Below, one piece after another: positions 7,971 to 14,561 of a stretch of DNA of 33,001 nucleotides. The notes under the pieces were generated by a model. The model did not search any database. It was not told where the DNA came from and was given only the letters and a program-made list of their open reading frames with translations. This stretch comes from Muribaculaceae bacterium (lineage in GTDB: Bacteria; Bacteroidota; Bacteroidia; Bacteroidales; Muribaculaceae): the NCBI GenBank assembly GCA_016302215.1, contig JAEDNZ010000001.1:1-33001 (forward strand). Reading direction: 5' to 3'. The translations under genes were made by a program, and so were the position numbers. Numbering within the stretch: the first letter of the stretch is position 1; each line of letters begins with the position of its first letter.

Positions 7971-9980
7971 TTAATCCTTGTAATAAAAGTCACATATATA
8001 ACCTGCGCCTCTCAGAGGCAGGCCCTCCGCCCAGCTCGGCGTGACGCTGAACATCGCCTCTATTGTTGGCAGGTGGGTCTCGTCAGGCACCTCGATTACC
8101 AGCTCATCGTGTATATGACACACGACCTTGTAGCCGGCCTCGTGCACCCGCCTCATGACGTCCGCGAGGATGTCGCGCCCGATCGCCTGGGTGATGTTCT
8201 CCACGAGTCTCCCTCCGTAGGTCTTGTAGCGCCCCCATGCACGCTTAGTGTTCTTGTCATCGCTGCCGGTAGTCATATAGCTGAGCTCATAACGCCCGGT
8301 CGAGCGGTCGAGTGTTTGCCACATCCTCTGATAGCTGAGTGCCCTCCCGGAGGGGAGAGTTATGGTCAGATCGCTCCACGCGTTGTGGCGCTCGAACACG
8401 AGCCGCGTGTGCGGCATCGAGAGAGCCACCCGGCCTCCCGGACCGCTGACAGCGTTGCAAACCGAGTCCTGCACCAAGCCCCACAGGGCCACAATGCTTC
8501 GATTGGCATCGCGCCATCTCCTCACGAGGTCGGTCATCTCCTCCTCCGACATCCCGAGCCGTGCTGCGCCCATCGCCGTAAGCGACCCGACTCCGCCCTG
8601 ATAGCCAAGTGCCAGGACTGCCACCTTGCCCTTCTGCCTCAGCTCGGCGTTGGGACCGTGCTTAGCGACCGGCACGCCGAACATCTGGGAGGCCGTCTCG
8701 CAGTAGATGTCCTTCCCGCTCCGGAAAGCCTCCAGCACCCACTCCTCTCCGGCCATCCACGCGAGGATCCTCGCCTCGATGGCGCTAAAGTCACACACGC
8801 AGAGCTTGCACCCTGGGCGGGCGACGAACATGGTGCGGATGAGCTCCGACAGCACCTGCTGCTTGGAGCCATATATAAGCTCGACGCTTTCGGCATCGTG
8901 AGCCCTCACCATGTCTCTCGCGCTTGACAGACACGGGATATGGTTCTGCGGCAGGTTCTGTAGCTGCACGCCCTTGCTGGTCCAGCGTCCGGTGCGAGTC
9001 CCGTAAAACTGCATCAGGCCTCTGAGCCGGCCATCGCCGCAGCACATGTCCAGAGCCCTCTTGTATTTGCTGACCGAGGACTTTGCGATCTGAGACCTCA
9101 TGCTGAGCACGGTCATCACGTTGGTCTTGCCTGCTGACTCGGCCTCCTTGAGGATCTCCGGCAGGACCCGCTTGTCAAGCGACTCCACCGTATGACCCAG
9201 CTGCTCCTCCAGCCAGCCCTTGAGCTGTGTGTCGGAGCCGGGGTTTTCCAGGTGTGTCATAACACGCATCGCCTGCAGCATCCTCGGCTTGTCCTGCTCG
9301 CTGAGGTCATAGGCGGCCTTGGCCAGCCCACGGTCGACACAGACACCATAGTCGTTGATTGCCTGGTCGATGCTGTAGAGCTCCCACTCCGCCTCTCTTA
9401 CCGGGTACCAGGAGCACTGCCGGATTATCTCCCTCTCCACCTCCACGTCTCTCCGGCAGTAATCCATAAAGGTCGCCCAGTCCTCCGGACAGTCATCGCG
9501 CTCGACACGCTGCTTGGCGCCGAAAAGGCCTGCAACGGGACGTGGCTTGCAAAACAGCTCGATGAGGCGCTTGCCCTCAGTCATCTTGCGGTCGCTGAGT
9601 TCCAGCGCATCGCCAATGTCGGCGAGGCTCATCGGCAGGCCCGACATGGCTGCCAGCACCATCGAGCAGCGCCAGCTGCGTGCATCCAGCCACTGACCGG
9701 GCTTGATGACATAACCGATGCGAGCCAGCAGGACCGACAAGCAGACACGTTCGAAGATGGCATTATGCGCCCACTTATGCACCTGCTCACTCAAGATGTC
9801 CTCAAGCAGCTGGAGAGGCACGCCGTAGTTGCATACATCGATGACCCTTACAGGCTCATCATCGTAAGCGTAGGCGATGAGCAGCACCCGGAAATCATCC
9901 GACAAGGCATAACGGTAGACCCCACACTGGGCGAGGTCTACCGATGAATAGGTCTCTATGTCGATGTAGAGGCGACGCAT
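7971..9980 (-). CDS. Family A DNA polymerase with 3'-5' exonuclease
   Basis: A 669-residue phage DNA polymerase I-type enzyme without a 5' nuclease domain. The exonuclease domain opens with YIDIETY (D7, E9). The polymerase domain has motif A (CDFSAIEARILAWMAGE, near 395), motif B (RQKGKVAVLALGYQG) and motif C (HIHDELVIEVP, near 622) with the catalytic acidic residues. It is the replicative polymerase of the phage. It follows the DUF2815 ssDNA-binding gene and DUF2800 nuclease gene, a standard order in many tailed phages. Length and motifs are intact, so it is probably active. Confidence 0.96.
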   Translation of the reverse strand: MRRLYIDIETYSSVDLAQCGVYRYALSDDFRVLLIAYAYDDEPVRVIDVCNYGVPLQLLEDILSEQVHKWAHNAIFERVCLSVLLARIGYVIKPGQWLDARSWRCSMVLAAMSGLPMSLADIGDALELSDRKMTEGKRLIELFCKPRPVAGLFGAKQRVERDDCPEDWATFMDYCRRDVEVEREIIRQCSWYPVREAEWELYSIDQAINDYGVCVDRGLAKAAYDLSEQDKPRMLQAMRVMTHLENPGSDTQLKGWLEEQLGHTVESLDKRVLPEILKEAESAGKTNVMTVLSMRSQIAKSSVSKYKRALDMCCGDGRLRGLMQFYGTRTGRWTSKGVQLQNLPQNHIPCLSSARDMVRAHDAESVELIYGSKQQVLSELIRTMFVARPGCKLCVCDFSAIEARILAWMAGEEWVLEAFRSGKDIYCETASQMFGVPVAKHGPNAELRQKGKVAVLALGYQGGVGSLTAMGAARLGMSEEEMTDLVRRWRDANRSIVALWGLVQDSVCNAVSGPGGRVALSMPHTRLVFERHNAWSDLTITLPSGRALSYQRMWQTLDRSTGRYELSYMTTGSDDKNTKRAWGRYKTYGGRLVENITQAIGRDILADVMRRVHEAGYKVVCHIHDELVIEVPDETHLPTIEAMFSVTPSWAEGLPLRGAGYICDFYYKD

Positions 9981-9983
9981 GGC

Positions 9984-10571
9984 TTACCAGTCTATACTGT
10001 CCACGGCCCGACATGACACAGCAGTTGCCTGGATGTCGTTAAAATCGGACTCGGCTGATGATCTGCCGCCGAGGTAGTCTCCGCGCTCGGTCACCAGGAC
10101 GTTGTTGAGTCCTGCACTGATGCCCTTGTTGCCGTTGCGATTGTAGGCGAAGAAATTGACCGACACATAGCCGTAGCAGCCGGAGTAGATGTCATCCTCG
10201 CTGGTTACAGGCACCTTTTCGCCGTTGGCCGCAAACTTGAGCACTCCCGGCTTGAGCTTGGACGAGGTGTTGATAAACAGGCTACCTGCCATGGCCTCGT
10301 CATCAGGTCTCTCCGCATCGCCGTCGCGCACCGGCAGCTTGATGGTGTTGATTGGGGGCAGCTTGCCGCCGAAGGTTGCCGTGGCAGCGTTGTAGGCGTT
10401 GTTTATGGCCACCTTGATTTTGTTGATCATCTCGGTGTTGTCCTTAGGGATGATGAGAGTTGCAGAGTAGCGTGGCTCCTCTCCCGGGTTGGCCACCCGT
10501 GGCTTGATTACATTGACGTAGCTCAGACGCACCGGTCCGATGACTACCTTGGTTGAGTTGTTGTCGTACAT
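9984..10571 (-). CDS. DUF2815 family ssDNA-binding protein
   Basis: A protein of about 195 residues resembling DUF2815, a phage family related to T7 gp2.5-like single-stranded DNA-binding proteins. The N-terminus (KVVIGPVRLSYVNVIKPR) and the segment RYSATLIIPKDNTEMINKIK are characteristic. It should coat ssDNA at the fork and support the polymerase encoded four bases downstream. The ATG at 10571 is chosen because it leaves a 16-base gap after the DUF2800 stop; an earlier ATG at 10622 would overlap that gene by 35 bases. Confidence 0.85.
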   Translation of the reverse strand: MYDNNSTKVVIGPVRLSYVNVIKPRVANPGEEPRYSATLIIPKDNTEMINKIKVAINNAYNAATATFGGKLPPINTIKLPVRDGDAERPDDEAMAGSLFINTSSKLKPGVLKFAANGEKVPVTSEDDIYSGCYGYVSVNFFAYNRNGNKGISAGLNNVLVTERGDYLGGRSSAESDFNDIQATAVSCRAVDSIDW

Positions 10572-10587
10572 AGTTGTTGTTATTGAG

Positions 10588-11838
10588 TTATAGATTGATA
10601 TCGCTGAACTCCGAGGCGGCATCAGTGATTGCCGGCCTTGGGTCTGAGTCTTTTACGAGTGTCGGCTTGCCAGCCGGCTTGATAAGCCACGGTGCTACAA
10701 GCTCCTTGTACTTGGCAGAGCCCAGCAGAGACTTGAGTTCAGTCAGGCCTCTCAGCTCCTGGGGCTTATATATGGTGGAGTCGGAGAGCCCAGCCCGATG
10801 CAGTGCCTTGTATAGTCCGGCTGCATCCGACACCTTGCTGATGGAGCGGCCCTCCACGAGCTTGTAACCCGGGATGCTGCCGCCAGACCTCACAAGGCCA
10901 AGGGCATAGTCCTCCACGCAGGAGAGCCAGCTCTTGATGCCTGGCAGGGCGTCCAGCAACGCAGACAGCTCCTCGGGACTCAGCTGGTCTGGGAGACCGT
11001 TGACCGCTTTTGTAGCTTGTGCAAATGCAGCGGCGGCCCTGCATGTCGGACGGACCGCGCAAAACTGGCAGTGGGAGCCGGCTTGGCGGTGCCCCTCGCC
11101 CTTATAGGCCTTGAGCGCTGCGGGGTGCAGCACCTCCTGCGCCCAGGCGATGAGGTACTCGTAGCGTATCTGGCTCGTGCTGACCCAGCCCAGCCTCGGC
11201 TGGACTATGGTCATCCTCACCTGGTCGACGCAGTAGCAGTCAGCCGGTCCCAGGCAGGCGCCAAGCGCGTAGCACAGCATCTGGGTGTTGCCCTGTGCAT
11301 CGACCTTGATACCCTTGCCGTACTTGAGATCGTACACCTCAAGGGTGCCGATGCCGTTGATGTCATACATGAGGACCGCATCCGAGGACCCGAAGCCATC
11401 CGGGATGTATGTAGCCAGATTGAGCTCCGCCTCCACGAGCAGCTGGGCGTCAGGGTCCTGGGCCTTGGCCTCGAGATAGTTGCCATATACAAGGTCGACA
11501 TACGACCCTACATAGTCAAGCATTTCGGAGTAGTCAAGGCCGAGATGGGTGGCCTGCACAGAGAGCTCACGCAGCATCGCCAGTGTCTCACCGGTTATAT
11601 AGTCACCGAGCCTCGGAGACTCCACTGCTGCAATCACCCTCTCCATGTCGAGTGTCTGCACGTGGTTGCCCGCGAGCAGGTAACGCAGCAGCACCTCGGC
11701 GGTGCTGTGCGCGATGGTCCCCTCGGCACTGTAGCTGGTGTCCTCTCGAGGCATCTTGCTCTCTGCGAGGGCCGAGGGCGGGCACGCCATCCAGCGCTTG
11801 GAGCTGGACGGGGATAGGATTGCGTGACGACTAGGCAT
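10588..11838 (-). CDS. DUF2800 family PD-(D/E)XK nuclease
   Basis: A 416-residue DUF2800 protein, a Cas4/RecB-like nuclease family common beside phage ssDNA-binding and polymerase genes. It opens with SPSSSKRWMACPPS, typical of the family, has FGSSDAVL and LEVYDLKYGKG carrying the acidic and lysine catalytic residues, and a cysteine cluster CQFCAVRPTC that with the N-terminal Cys may hold an iron-sulfur cluster as in Cas4/AddB. It probably processes DNA ends for recombination-linked replication. It starts eight bases inside the end of the preceding gene. Confidence 0.88.
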   Translation of the reverse strand: MPSRHAILSPSSSKRWMACPPSALAESKMPREDTSYSAEGTIAHSTAEVLLRYLLAGNHVQTLDMERVIAAVESPRLGDYITGETLAMLRELSVQATHLGLDYSEMLDYVGSYVDLVYGNYLEAKAQDPDAQLLVEAELNLATYIPDGFGSSDAVLMYDINGIGTLEVYDLKYGKGIKVDAQGNTQMLCYALGACLGPADCYCVDQVRMTIVQPRLGWVSTSQIRYEYLIAWAQEVLHPAALKAYKGEGHRQAGSHCQFCAVRPTCRAAAAFAQATKAVNGLPDQLSPEELSALLDALPGIKSWLSCVEDYALGLVRSGGSIPGYKLVEGRSISKVSDAAGLYKALHRAGLSDSTIYKPQELRGLTELKSLLGSAKYKELVAPWLIKPAGKPTLVKDSDPRPAITDAASEFSDINL

Positions 11839-12307
11839 GGATGTCCTCCTGTAGTTTGGTGTTGACGTAATCGGTCAAAGCGGCGATAAAGGTGAGACGC
11901 TGCTCTGGTTTGACATCAAGAGCCTGGTTGACCCCGAACTGCTTGTATACGGTTGTCTTTATGCCCAGCGGGCTGATGCCCGCATCGCTCAGACGCTTGA
12001 CACAACTGCGTGTGTGCTCGGTGAGCGCCTGGTCGCTTATATCACCCCCCGGTGACGGTGCAATAAAGTCAGGCATGTCAGCTGGTGCCTTGTCGGATGC
12101 ACTGGTAGCAGTCTCCGCCGGAGCCGCCTGTGCTGGAGCCGCCTGTGCTGGAGCCACCACGGCTGGCCGCTTGATAGGAGCAGGTGTCTGCTCGGGCTGC
12201 TTGTCTGCAACGGCCGTCGTTACACCTAGCTTTGAGATGAGGGATTCCAGCAGTCTTGTCACGCGCTCATCCACATTGAGATTGATAGTGATGTTGATAT
12301 TACTCAT
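11831..12307 (-). CDS. Hypothetical linker-rich replication-operon protein
   Basis: A 158-residue protein with three parts: a short N-terminal helix-forming segment (NVDERVTRLLESLISKLG), a Pro/Ala-rich spacer with a tandem APAQA repeat (about 45-70), and a C-terminal helical domain (residues about 90-155; KTTVYKQFGV, then PEQRLTFIAALTDYV). The C-terminal pattern resembles small helical tails found on phage recombination and ssDNA-binding proteins, but no family can be named. It lies between DUF3853 and DUF2800 genes in the early operon. Confidence 0.65.
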   Translation of the reverse strand: MSNINITINLNVDERVTRLLESLISKLGVTTAVADKQPEQTPAPIKRPAVVAPAQAAPAQAAPAETATSASDKAPADMPDFIAPSPGGDISDQALTEHTRSCVKRLSDAGISPLGIKTTVYKQFGVNQALDVKPEQRLTFIAALTDYVNTKLQEDIHA

Positions 12308-12319
12308 GTTATTTGGGTA

Positions 12320-12535
12320 TTAGTGTTTGCAGCGGGTTGCCCTCTTGTAGAGGTCGAGGGCCTTGTCGACGTCGGTCACGATGACGCGTCCGTGCTGGCT
12401 GATCGCCTTGTCGATGATGCCGGACGCCTTGATGCGCTTGGCGGTGCTGATGGACACACCGAAGATGGAGGCGATGCCCTCGAGCAGCTCGCCGAGTGTC
12501 ATGTCAGACAGCTTTGTATTAAGATTTATAACCAT
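12320..12535 (-). CDS. DUF3853-like helix-turn-helix protein
   Basis: A 71-residue protein resembling DUF3853, a Bacteroidetes family with a winged or simple HTH. The segment KLSDMTLGELLEGI leads to FGVSISTAKRIKASGIIDKA, which reads as an HTH, followed by GRVIVTDVDKALDLYKRA. It is likely a DNA-binding regulator or an excisionase-like factor. Its ATG (12535) is immediately next to the first tRNA-like element (12537-12631), so the element lies in its leader. Confidence 0.75.
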   Translation of the reverse strand: MVINLNTKLSDMTLGELLEGIASIFGVSISTAKRIKASGIIDKAISQHGRVIVTDVDKALDLYKRATRCKH

Positions 12536-12536
12536 G

Positions 12537-12631
12537 TGGAGCAGCAGGGAGTCGGACCCTGTTTTATTTTGGCTAGCAATTTCCCATTCTTAAAGGTCTA
12601 TTACCACTCACCGGAGTGGTCAGGCTGCTCC
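12537..12631 (-). ncRNA. tRNA-like element A
   Basis: Read on the minus strand, a 7-bp acceptor-like stem (GGAGCAG with CTGCTCC, 12538-12544 and 12625-12631) is followed by an A at the discriminator position. Next to it is a T-arm (12545-12561): 5-bp stem CAGGG/CCCTG and loop TCCGACT. A 7-bp hairpin with loop CGGT (12603-12620) occupies the D-arm position. The 42 bases between hairpin and T-arm form no clear anticodon arm, so this is called tRNA-like rather than a tRNA. No encoded CCA. Confidence 0.6.
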
Positions 12632-12634
12632 AGA

Positions 12635-12714
12635 TGACTAAGACGTGGGAGTCGGACCCGTATGACAAGCTTGTTTTGTAATACCACTCACCGGAGTGGC
12701 CAGTCGTCTCAGTC
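12635..12714 (-). ncRNA. tRNA-like element B
   Basis: A 10-bp closing stem with one G-T pair (GACTGAGACG with CGTCTTAGTC, 12705-12714 and 12636-12645) is followed by a discriminator-like A. A short T-arm-like hairpin has GGG/CCC around TCCGACT (12647-12659), and the D-position hairpin (12683-12700) has loop CGGT like element A. The T-arm stem is only 3 bp and no anticodon arm is seen; an ACAAGCTTGT palindrome lies in the middle. It starts three bases from element A. Confidence 0.5.
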
Positions 12715-12723
12715 GTATTTTAG

Positions 12724-12809
12724 TGCCGGGTCAGGGAGTCGAACCCTGTTCGCCATCCGGGCTGTAACTTTTTATTTTGTACCTCTCACCGGAGAGGTCC
12801 GAACCCGGC
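12724..12809 (-). ncRNA. tRNA-like element C
   Basis: The best of the three. The acceptor stem is GCCGGGT with ACCCGGC (7 bp; 12803-12809 and 12725-12731), followed by discriminator A. The T-arm (12732-12748) is CAGGG, loop TTCGACT, CCCTG, a perfect match to the tRNA T-loop consensus. The D-position hairpin ACCTCTC, CGGT, GAGAGGT (12781-12798) shows a compensatory A-T to T-A change relative to elements A and B. An A-rich stretch replaces a normal anticodon arm; only a 3-bp GCC/GGC helix is seen there. Confidence 0.6.
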
Positions 12810-12810
12810 G

Positions 12811-12891
12811 GAGACCCGTGGCAGAAGAACTTGATATGTCACTGTATGCCATCATTGCTAAAAGGTGCGTTATGCCACGGGGGAGCGTCTC
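12811..12891 (-). ncRNA. Fourth adjacent long-range stem
   Basis: Directly beside element C, and with about the same length (81 bases), two arms pair: CCGTGGCA with TGCCACGG (8 bp; 12816-12823 and 12873-12880), extended by GAGAC with GTCTC (5 bp; 12811-12815 and 12887-12891) across a 6-base bulge. No T-arm is seen. It may be a further structured RNA of the same cluster or a leader structure of the transcript. Confidence 0.4.
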
Positions 12892-12904
12892 ACGACGTAT
12901 ATTT

Positions 12905-13093
12905 CTAATCCTCGCGCTCCAACTCACGGAGCGTCTCCTGGCAGGGCTCTGTGCTTATTACAAGAGTCACGGTTGAAAAGATGAAGGCAACTAGGAGTGC
13001 CAGATTGAGGAGCGGTCCAAAATTGCCCGCAATCAGCAGGGTTAACAATGCGATTGAGATTATCGCGAGGAGTATGCGCGCAAAATGTTTCAT
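12905..13093 (-). CDS. Small membrane protein
   Basis: A 62-residue protein starting at ATG 13093, seven bases after the preceding stop. It has two hydrophobic segments (about residues 6-22, ILLAIISIALLTLLIAG, and 24-46) and a short acidic C-terminus. No family is recognised. As the second gene after the early promoter it could be an early host-takeover or superinfection membrane protein, or a holin-like protein; the sequence does not decide. Confidence 0.6.
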   Translation of the reverse strand: MKHFARILLAIISIALLTLLIAGNFGPLLNLALLVAFIFSTVTLVISTEPCQETLRELERED

Positions 13094-13100
13094 AGTAGTG

Positions 13101-13337
13101 TCAAATTTGTTCGTTGTCACATGGGTCGGCGTAGCGCTCGACGAGGATCGGGGCGAGGTCGCCCTTGAGCTCGCGGACTGTGAGAGTCCAGCCCTTGATT
13201 CGACCGAGCTGGCTTGCGATGGAGCGGAGGTATCCGGTGGTATAGATACCACGCGCAAAATGTATCTTGTCACCCACCTCCAGGGACGACAGAACCGTGA
13301 TGAGGTTGTCAGGCTTCGATGTAATTGAGATGTCCAT
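13101..13337 (-). CDS. Hypothetical first gene of the early operon
   Basis: A protein of 78 residues from ATG 13337. A longer reading from a GTG at 13358 is disfavoured because it would start only a few bases after the expected transcription start; the ATG leaves a leader of roughly 27 bases. The protein (MDISITSKPDNLITVLSSLE, then KIHFARGIYTTGYLRSIASQ) is mixed alpha/beta with no recognised motif. Being the first gene under a palindrome-bearing promoter, it might be an autoregulator, but this is only positional inference. Confidence 0.65.
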   Translation of the reverse strand: MDISITSKPDNLITVLSSLEVGDKIHFARGIYTTGYLRSIASQLGRIKGWTLTVRELKGDLAPILVERYADPCDNEQI

Positions 13338-13350
13338 AATATTCGTTATA

Positions 13351-13386
13351 TTTGTCACTGATAAGTGTCACAAATATAGTGACAAA
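13351..13386. promoter_or_regulatory. Nested TGTCAC/GTGACA operator on the promoter
   Basis: TGTCAC and GTGACA form an inverted repeat with a 7-base spacer (13367-13385) whose spacer lies in the -7 box. An outer pair, TTTGTCAC (13351-13358) and GTGACAAA (13379-13386), forms a second inverted repeat sharing the right arm. A dimeric repressor bound here would block the promoter. The binding protein is unknown. Confidence 0.6.
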
Positions 13387-13401
13387 AACCATATCACCAA
13401 A
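13371..13401 (-). promoter_or_regulatory. Bacteroidetes-type promoter of the early operon
   Basis: On the minus strand TTTG (13398-13401) and TATATTTG (13371-13378) are separated by exactly 19 bases, matching the Bacteroidetes primary sigma factor consensus TTTG-N19-21-TAnnTTTG. Transcription should start near 13363-13366 and read the early or replication genes. Confidence 0.75.
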
Positions 13402-13510
13402 TAATTACACTACTTTTTTTGTATTTATTATCAAATACATAAATGATATGTCACAAACCGAAAAAACAAGGCTTGACAAGCTTATAAGAGACCTTAATTT
13501 TGCACAAAAT

Positions 13511-13561
13511 TTTTAGCACCTCGCAAGCCATTAGGTATTAATAACTTACGAGGTGCTAAAA
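13511..13561. terminator. Inverted repeat, possible terminator of the late operon
   Basis: TTTTAGCACCTCG (13511-13523) is complementary to CGAGGTGCTAAAA (13549-13561), a 13-bp stem that extends by 3 bp after one mismatch, with a loop of about 17-25 bases. It lies downstream of the last late gene. On the minus strand the stem is followed by AATTTTG, a weak U-tract, so it may terminate late transcription, but a protein-binding site is possible. Confidence 0.45.
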
Positions 13562-13563
13562 TT

Positions 13564-13583
13564 GTGTCACACATTAGTGACAC
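13564..13583. promoter_or_regulatory. GTGTCAC-N6-GTGACAC palindrome
   Basis: A perfect 7-bp inverted repeat with a 6-base spacer, using the same TGTCAC core as the promoter operator about 190 bases away. A further TGACAC follows near 13590. It may be a second operator for the same regulator, allowing looping. Confidence 0.5.
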
Positions 13584-13610
13584 TCACATTTGACACTTAT
13601 TTCGATTTCT

Positions 13611-14111
13611 TTATCGTAAAACGATAAACAATTTAACTGCAACGCAAATTAATAGGCATCCAGCGCAAATCTGGCCCAGTCGGATCCAGAGCACCTGCCA
13701 CCACGTCAGCTCTCGTGGCACCTCCTTAACGACCGTGTGCTCGCTCAGACTCTCACGGCTCTCGGAGTGCACCTTGTAGGGGATTGTCACATTGATTGGG
13801 ACTATGCTCTCGCTCCTGTTGCGGATGGAGTGCACGAGGTGCCCGTCGACGATCGCCGCATCGCTCTCCGCCAGGGAGGTCTCCAAGTGGCTGCTGGTGT
13901 CTGCTACGGCCTGTGAGGACTCATCCGGGGGAGACCATAGGAGTGTTGTGTCGTGTAGATAGACGGAGTCCCTCACCATGACGGTGAGCGTGTCTCGCTG
14001 GATCTGAGGCAGCTGCCTGCAATGGCAGCAGCCCGAGAGCACAACGGCTGCGAGCATCACTGCCGGCAGCCGCCTCATCGGGGTCACTAAAATCGGAAAC
14101 TGGTACTGCAT
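13611..14111 (-). CDS. Candidate unimolecular spanin (lipoprotein with C-terminal TM)
   Basis: A 166-residue protein with a signal peptide ending in a lipobox (LSGC, C28), a polar beta-rich periplasmic region, and a C-terminal hydrophobic segment (about 145-163, IRLGQICAGCLLICVAVKLF). An outer-membrane lipid anchor plus an inner-membrane C-terminal helix in one chain is the layout of unimolecular spanins, which fuse the two membranes at the end of lysis. It is the last gene of the lysis cassette, after the endolysin. The ATG at 14078 gives a tighter signal peptide; 14111 fits the 12-base spacing to the preceding gene. Similarity to a known spanin was not established, so the role is inferred from architecture and place. 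Confidence 0.6.
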   Translation of the reverse strand: MQYQFPILVTPMRRLPAVMLAAVVLSGCCHCRQLPQIQRDTLTVMVRDSVYLHDTTLLWSPPDESSQAVADTSSHLETSLAESDAAIVDGHLVHSIRNRSESIVPINVTIPYKVHSESRESLSEHTVVKEVPRELTWWQVLWIRLGQICAGCLLICVAVKLFIVLR

Positions 14112-14123
14112 TGATGTGATAGG

Positions 14124-14561
14124 TTATGGGTTGACCCCGTAGTGCTTGTCAGCCCAGGCCTCAGCCCAGGCCTCCGTATAAAACCAGTAATAGGTGTGTG
14201 CTGCCCTGATGCGCTTGCACCAGCTGTGCAACATCGCCCAGATGAGCGACGGCAATCCGATGACTAGCAGGTACAGAGGGCCAAGCAGCAGACTCTGTAC
14301 ATAGTGGCCGGACTCGTGGTGCACTCGGGCTGTGCCCTGCTTGAGGTTGAGGTAGTAGTGAGGGAGGAAGATGTGGCTGCCGAGCGTGATGCCACCCCGC
14401 TGCCACGAGCTGTAGTGTATGACCCTCCCGTCATCATGACGGATGATAGTTGTCTGAGGCGCGCAATCCAGGATCAGCGCGTAGATGAAGCCGAGCACCT
14501 GCTGCGGCAGTTGCCACAGCCAGCTCAGCCGGATGATGATGTCTCTTGTCGTCTTAGTCAT
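14124..14561 (-). CDS. Membrane protein with HExxH motif
   Basis: A 145-residue protein with a hydrophobic N-terminal region (about 12-32), the motif HESGHYVQS (HExxH at 82-86) and a second hydrophobic stretch right after it (LLLGPLYLLVIGLPSLIWAML, about 91-110), then EAWAEAWADKHYG. HExxH is the zinc site of many metallopeptidases, and a downstream E in EAWAEAWAD could be the third ligand. It overlaps the endolysin gene by ATGA and precedes the spanin candidate, so a lysis-linked membrane protease or accessory is plausible. Confidence 0.6.
   Translation of the reverse strand: MTKTTRDIIIRLSWLWQLPQQVLGFIYALILDCAPQTTIIRHDDGRVIHYSSWQRGGITLGSHIFLPHYYLNLKQGTARVHHESGHYVQSLLLGPLYLLVIGLPSLIWAMLHSWCKRIRAAHTYYWFYTEAWAEAWADKHYGVNP

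Noticed and set aside
7971..7993. GTG start at 7993 for the 115-codon frame
   Set aside because: It would overlap the polymerase gene end, while an ATG at 7969 follows the polymerase stop directly; likewise a TTG at 28935 (capsid) and GTGs at 32994 (TerS) and 13358 (first early gene) were passed over for nearby ATGs.
12537..12809. Three ordinary tRNA genes
   Set aside because: Acceptor-like stems and T-arms are good, but no 5-bp stem with a 7-base anticodon loop could be found in any of the three and element B has a 3-bp T-stem; they are reported as tRNA-like instead.
12905..13337. Toxin-antitoxin pair (62- and 78-residue proteins)
   Set aside because: Neither protein shows a toxin or antitoxin motif; small adjacent genes at the front of a phage early operon are common.
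13612..13640. Short hairpin TTTATCGT/ACGATAAA as the late terminator
   Set aside because: The stem overlaps the end of the spanin candidate and has no T-run after it on the minus strand; the longer repeat at 13511-13561 is a better candidate.
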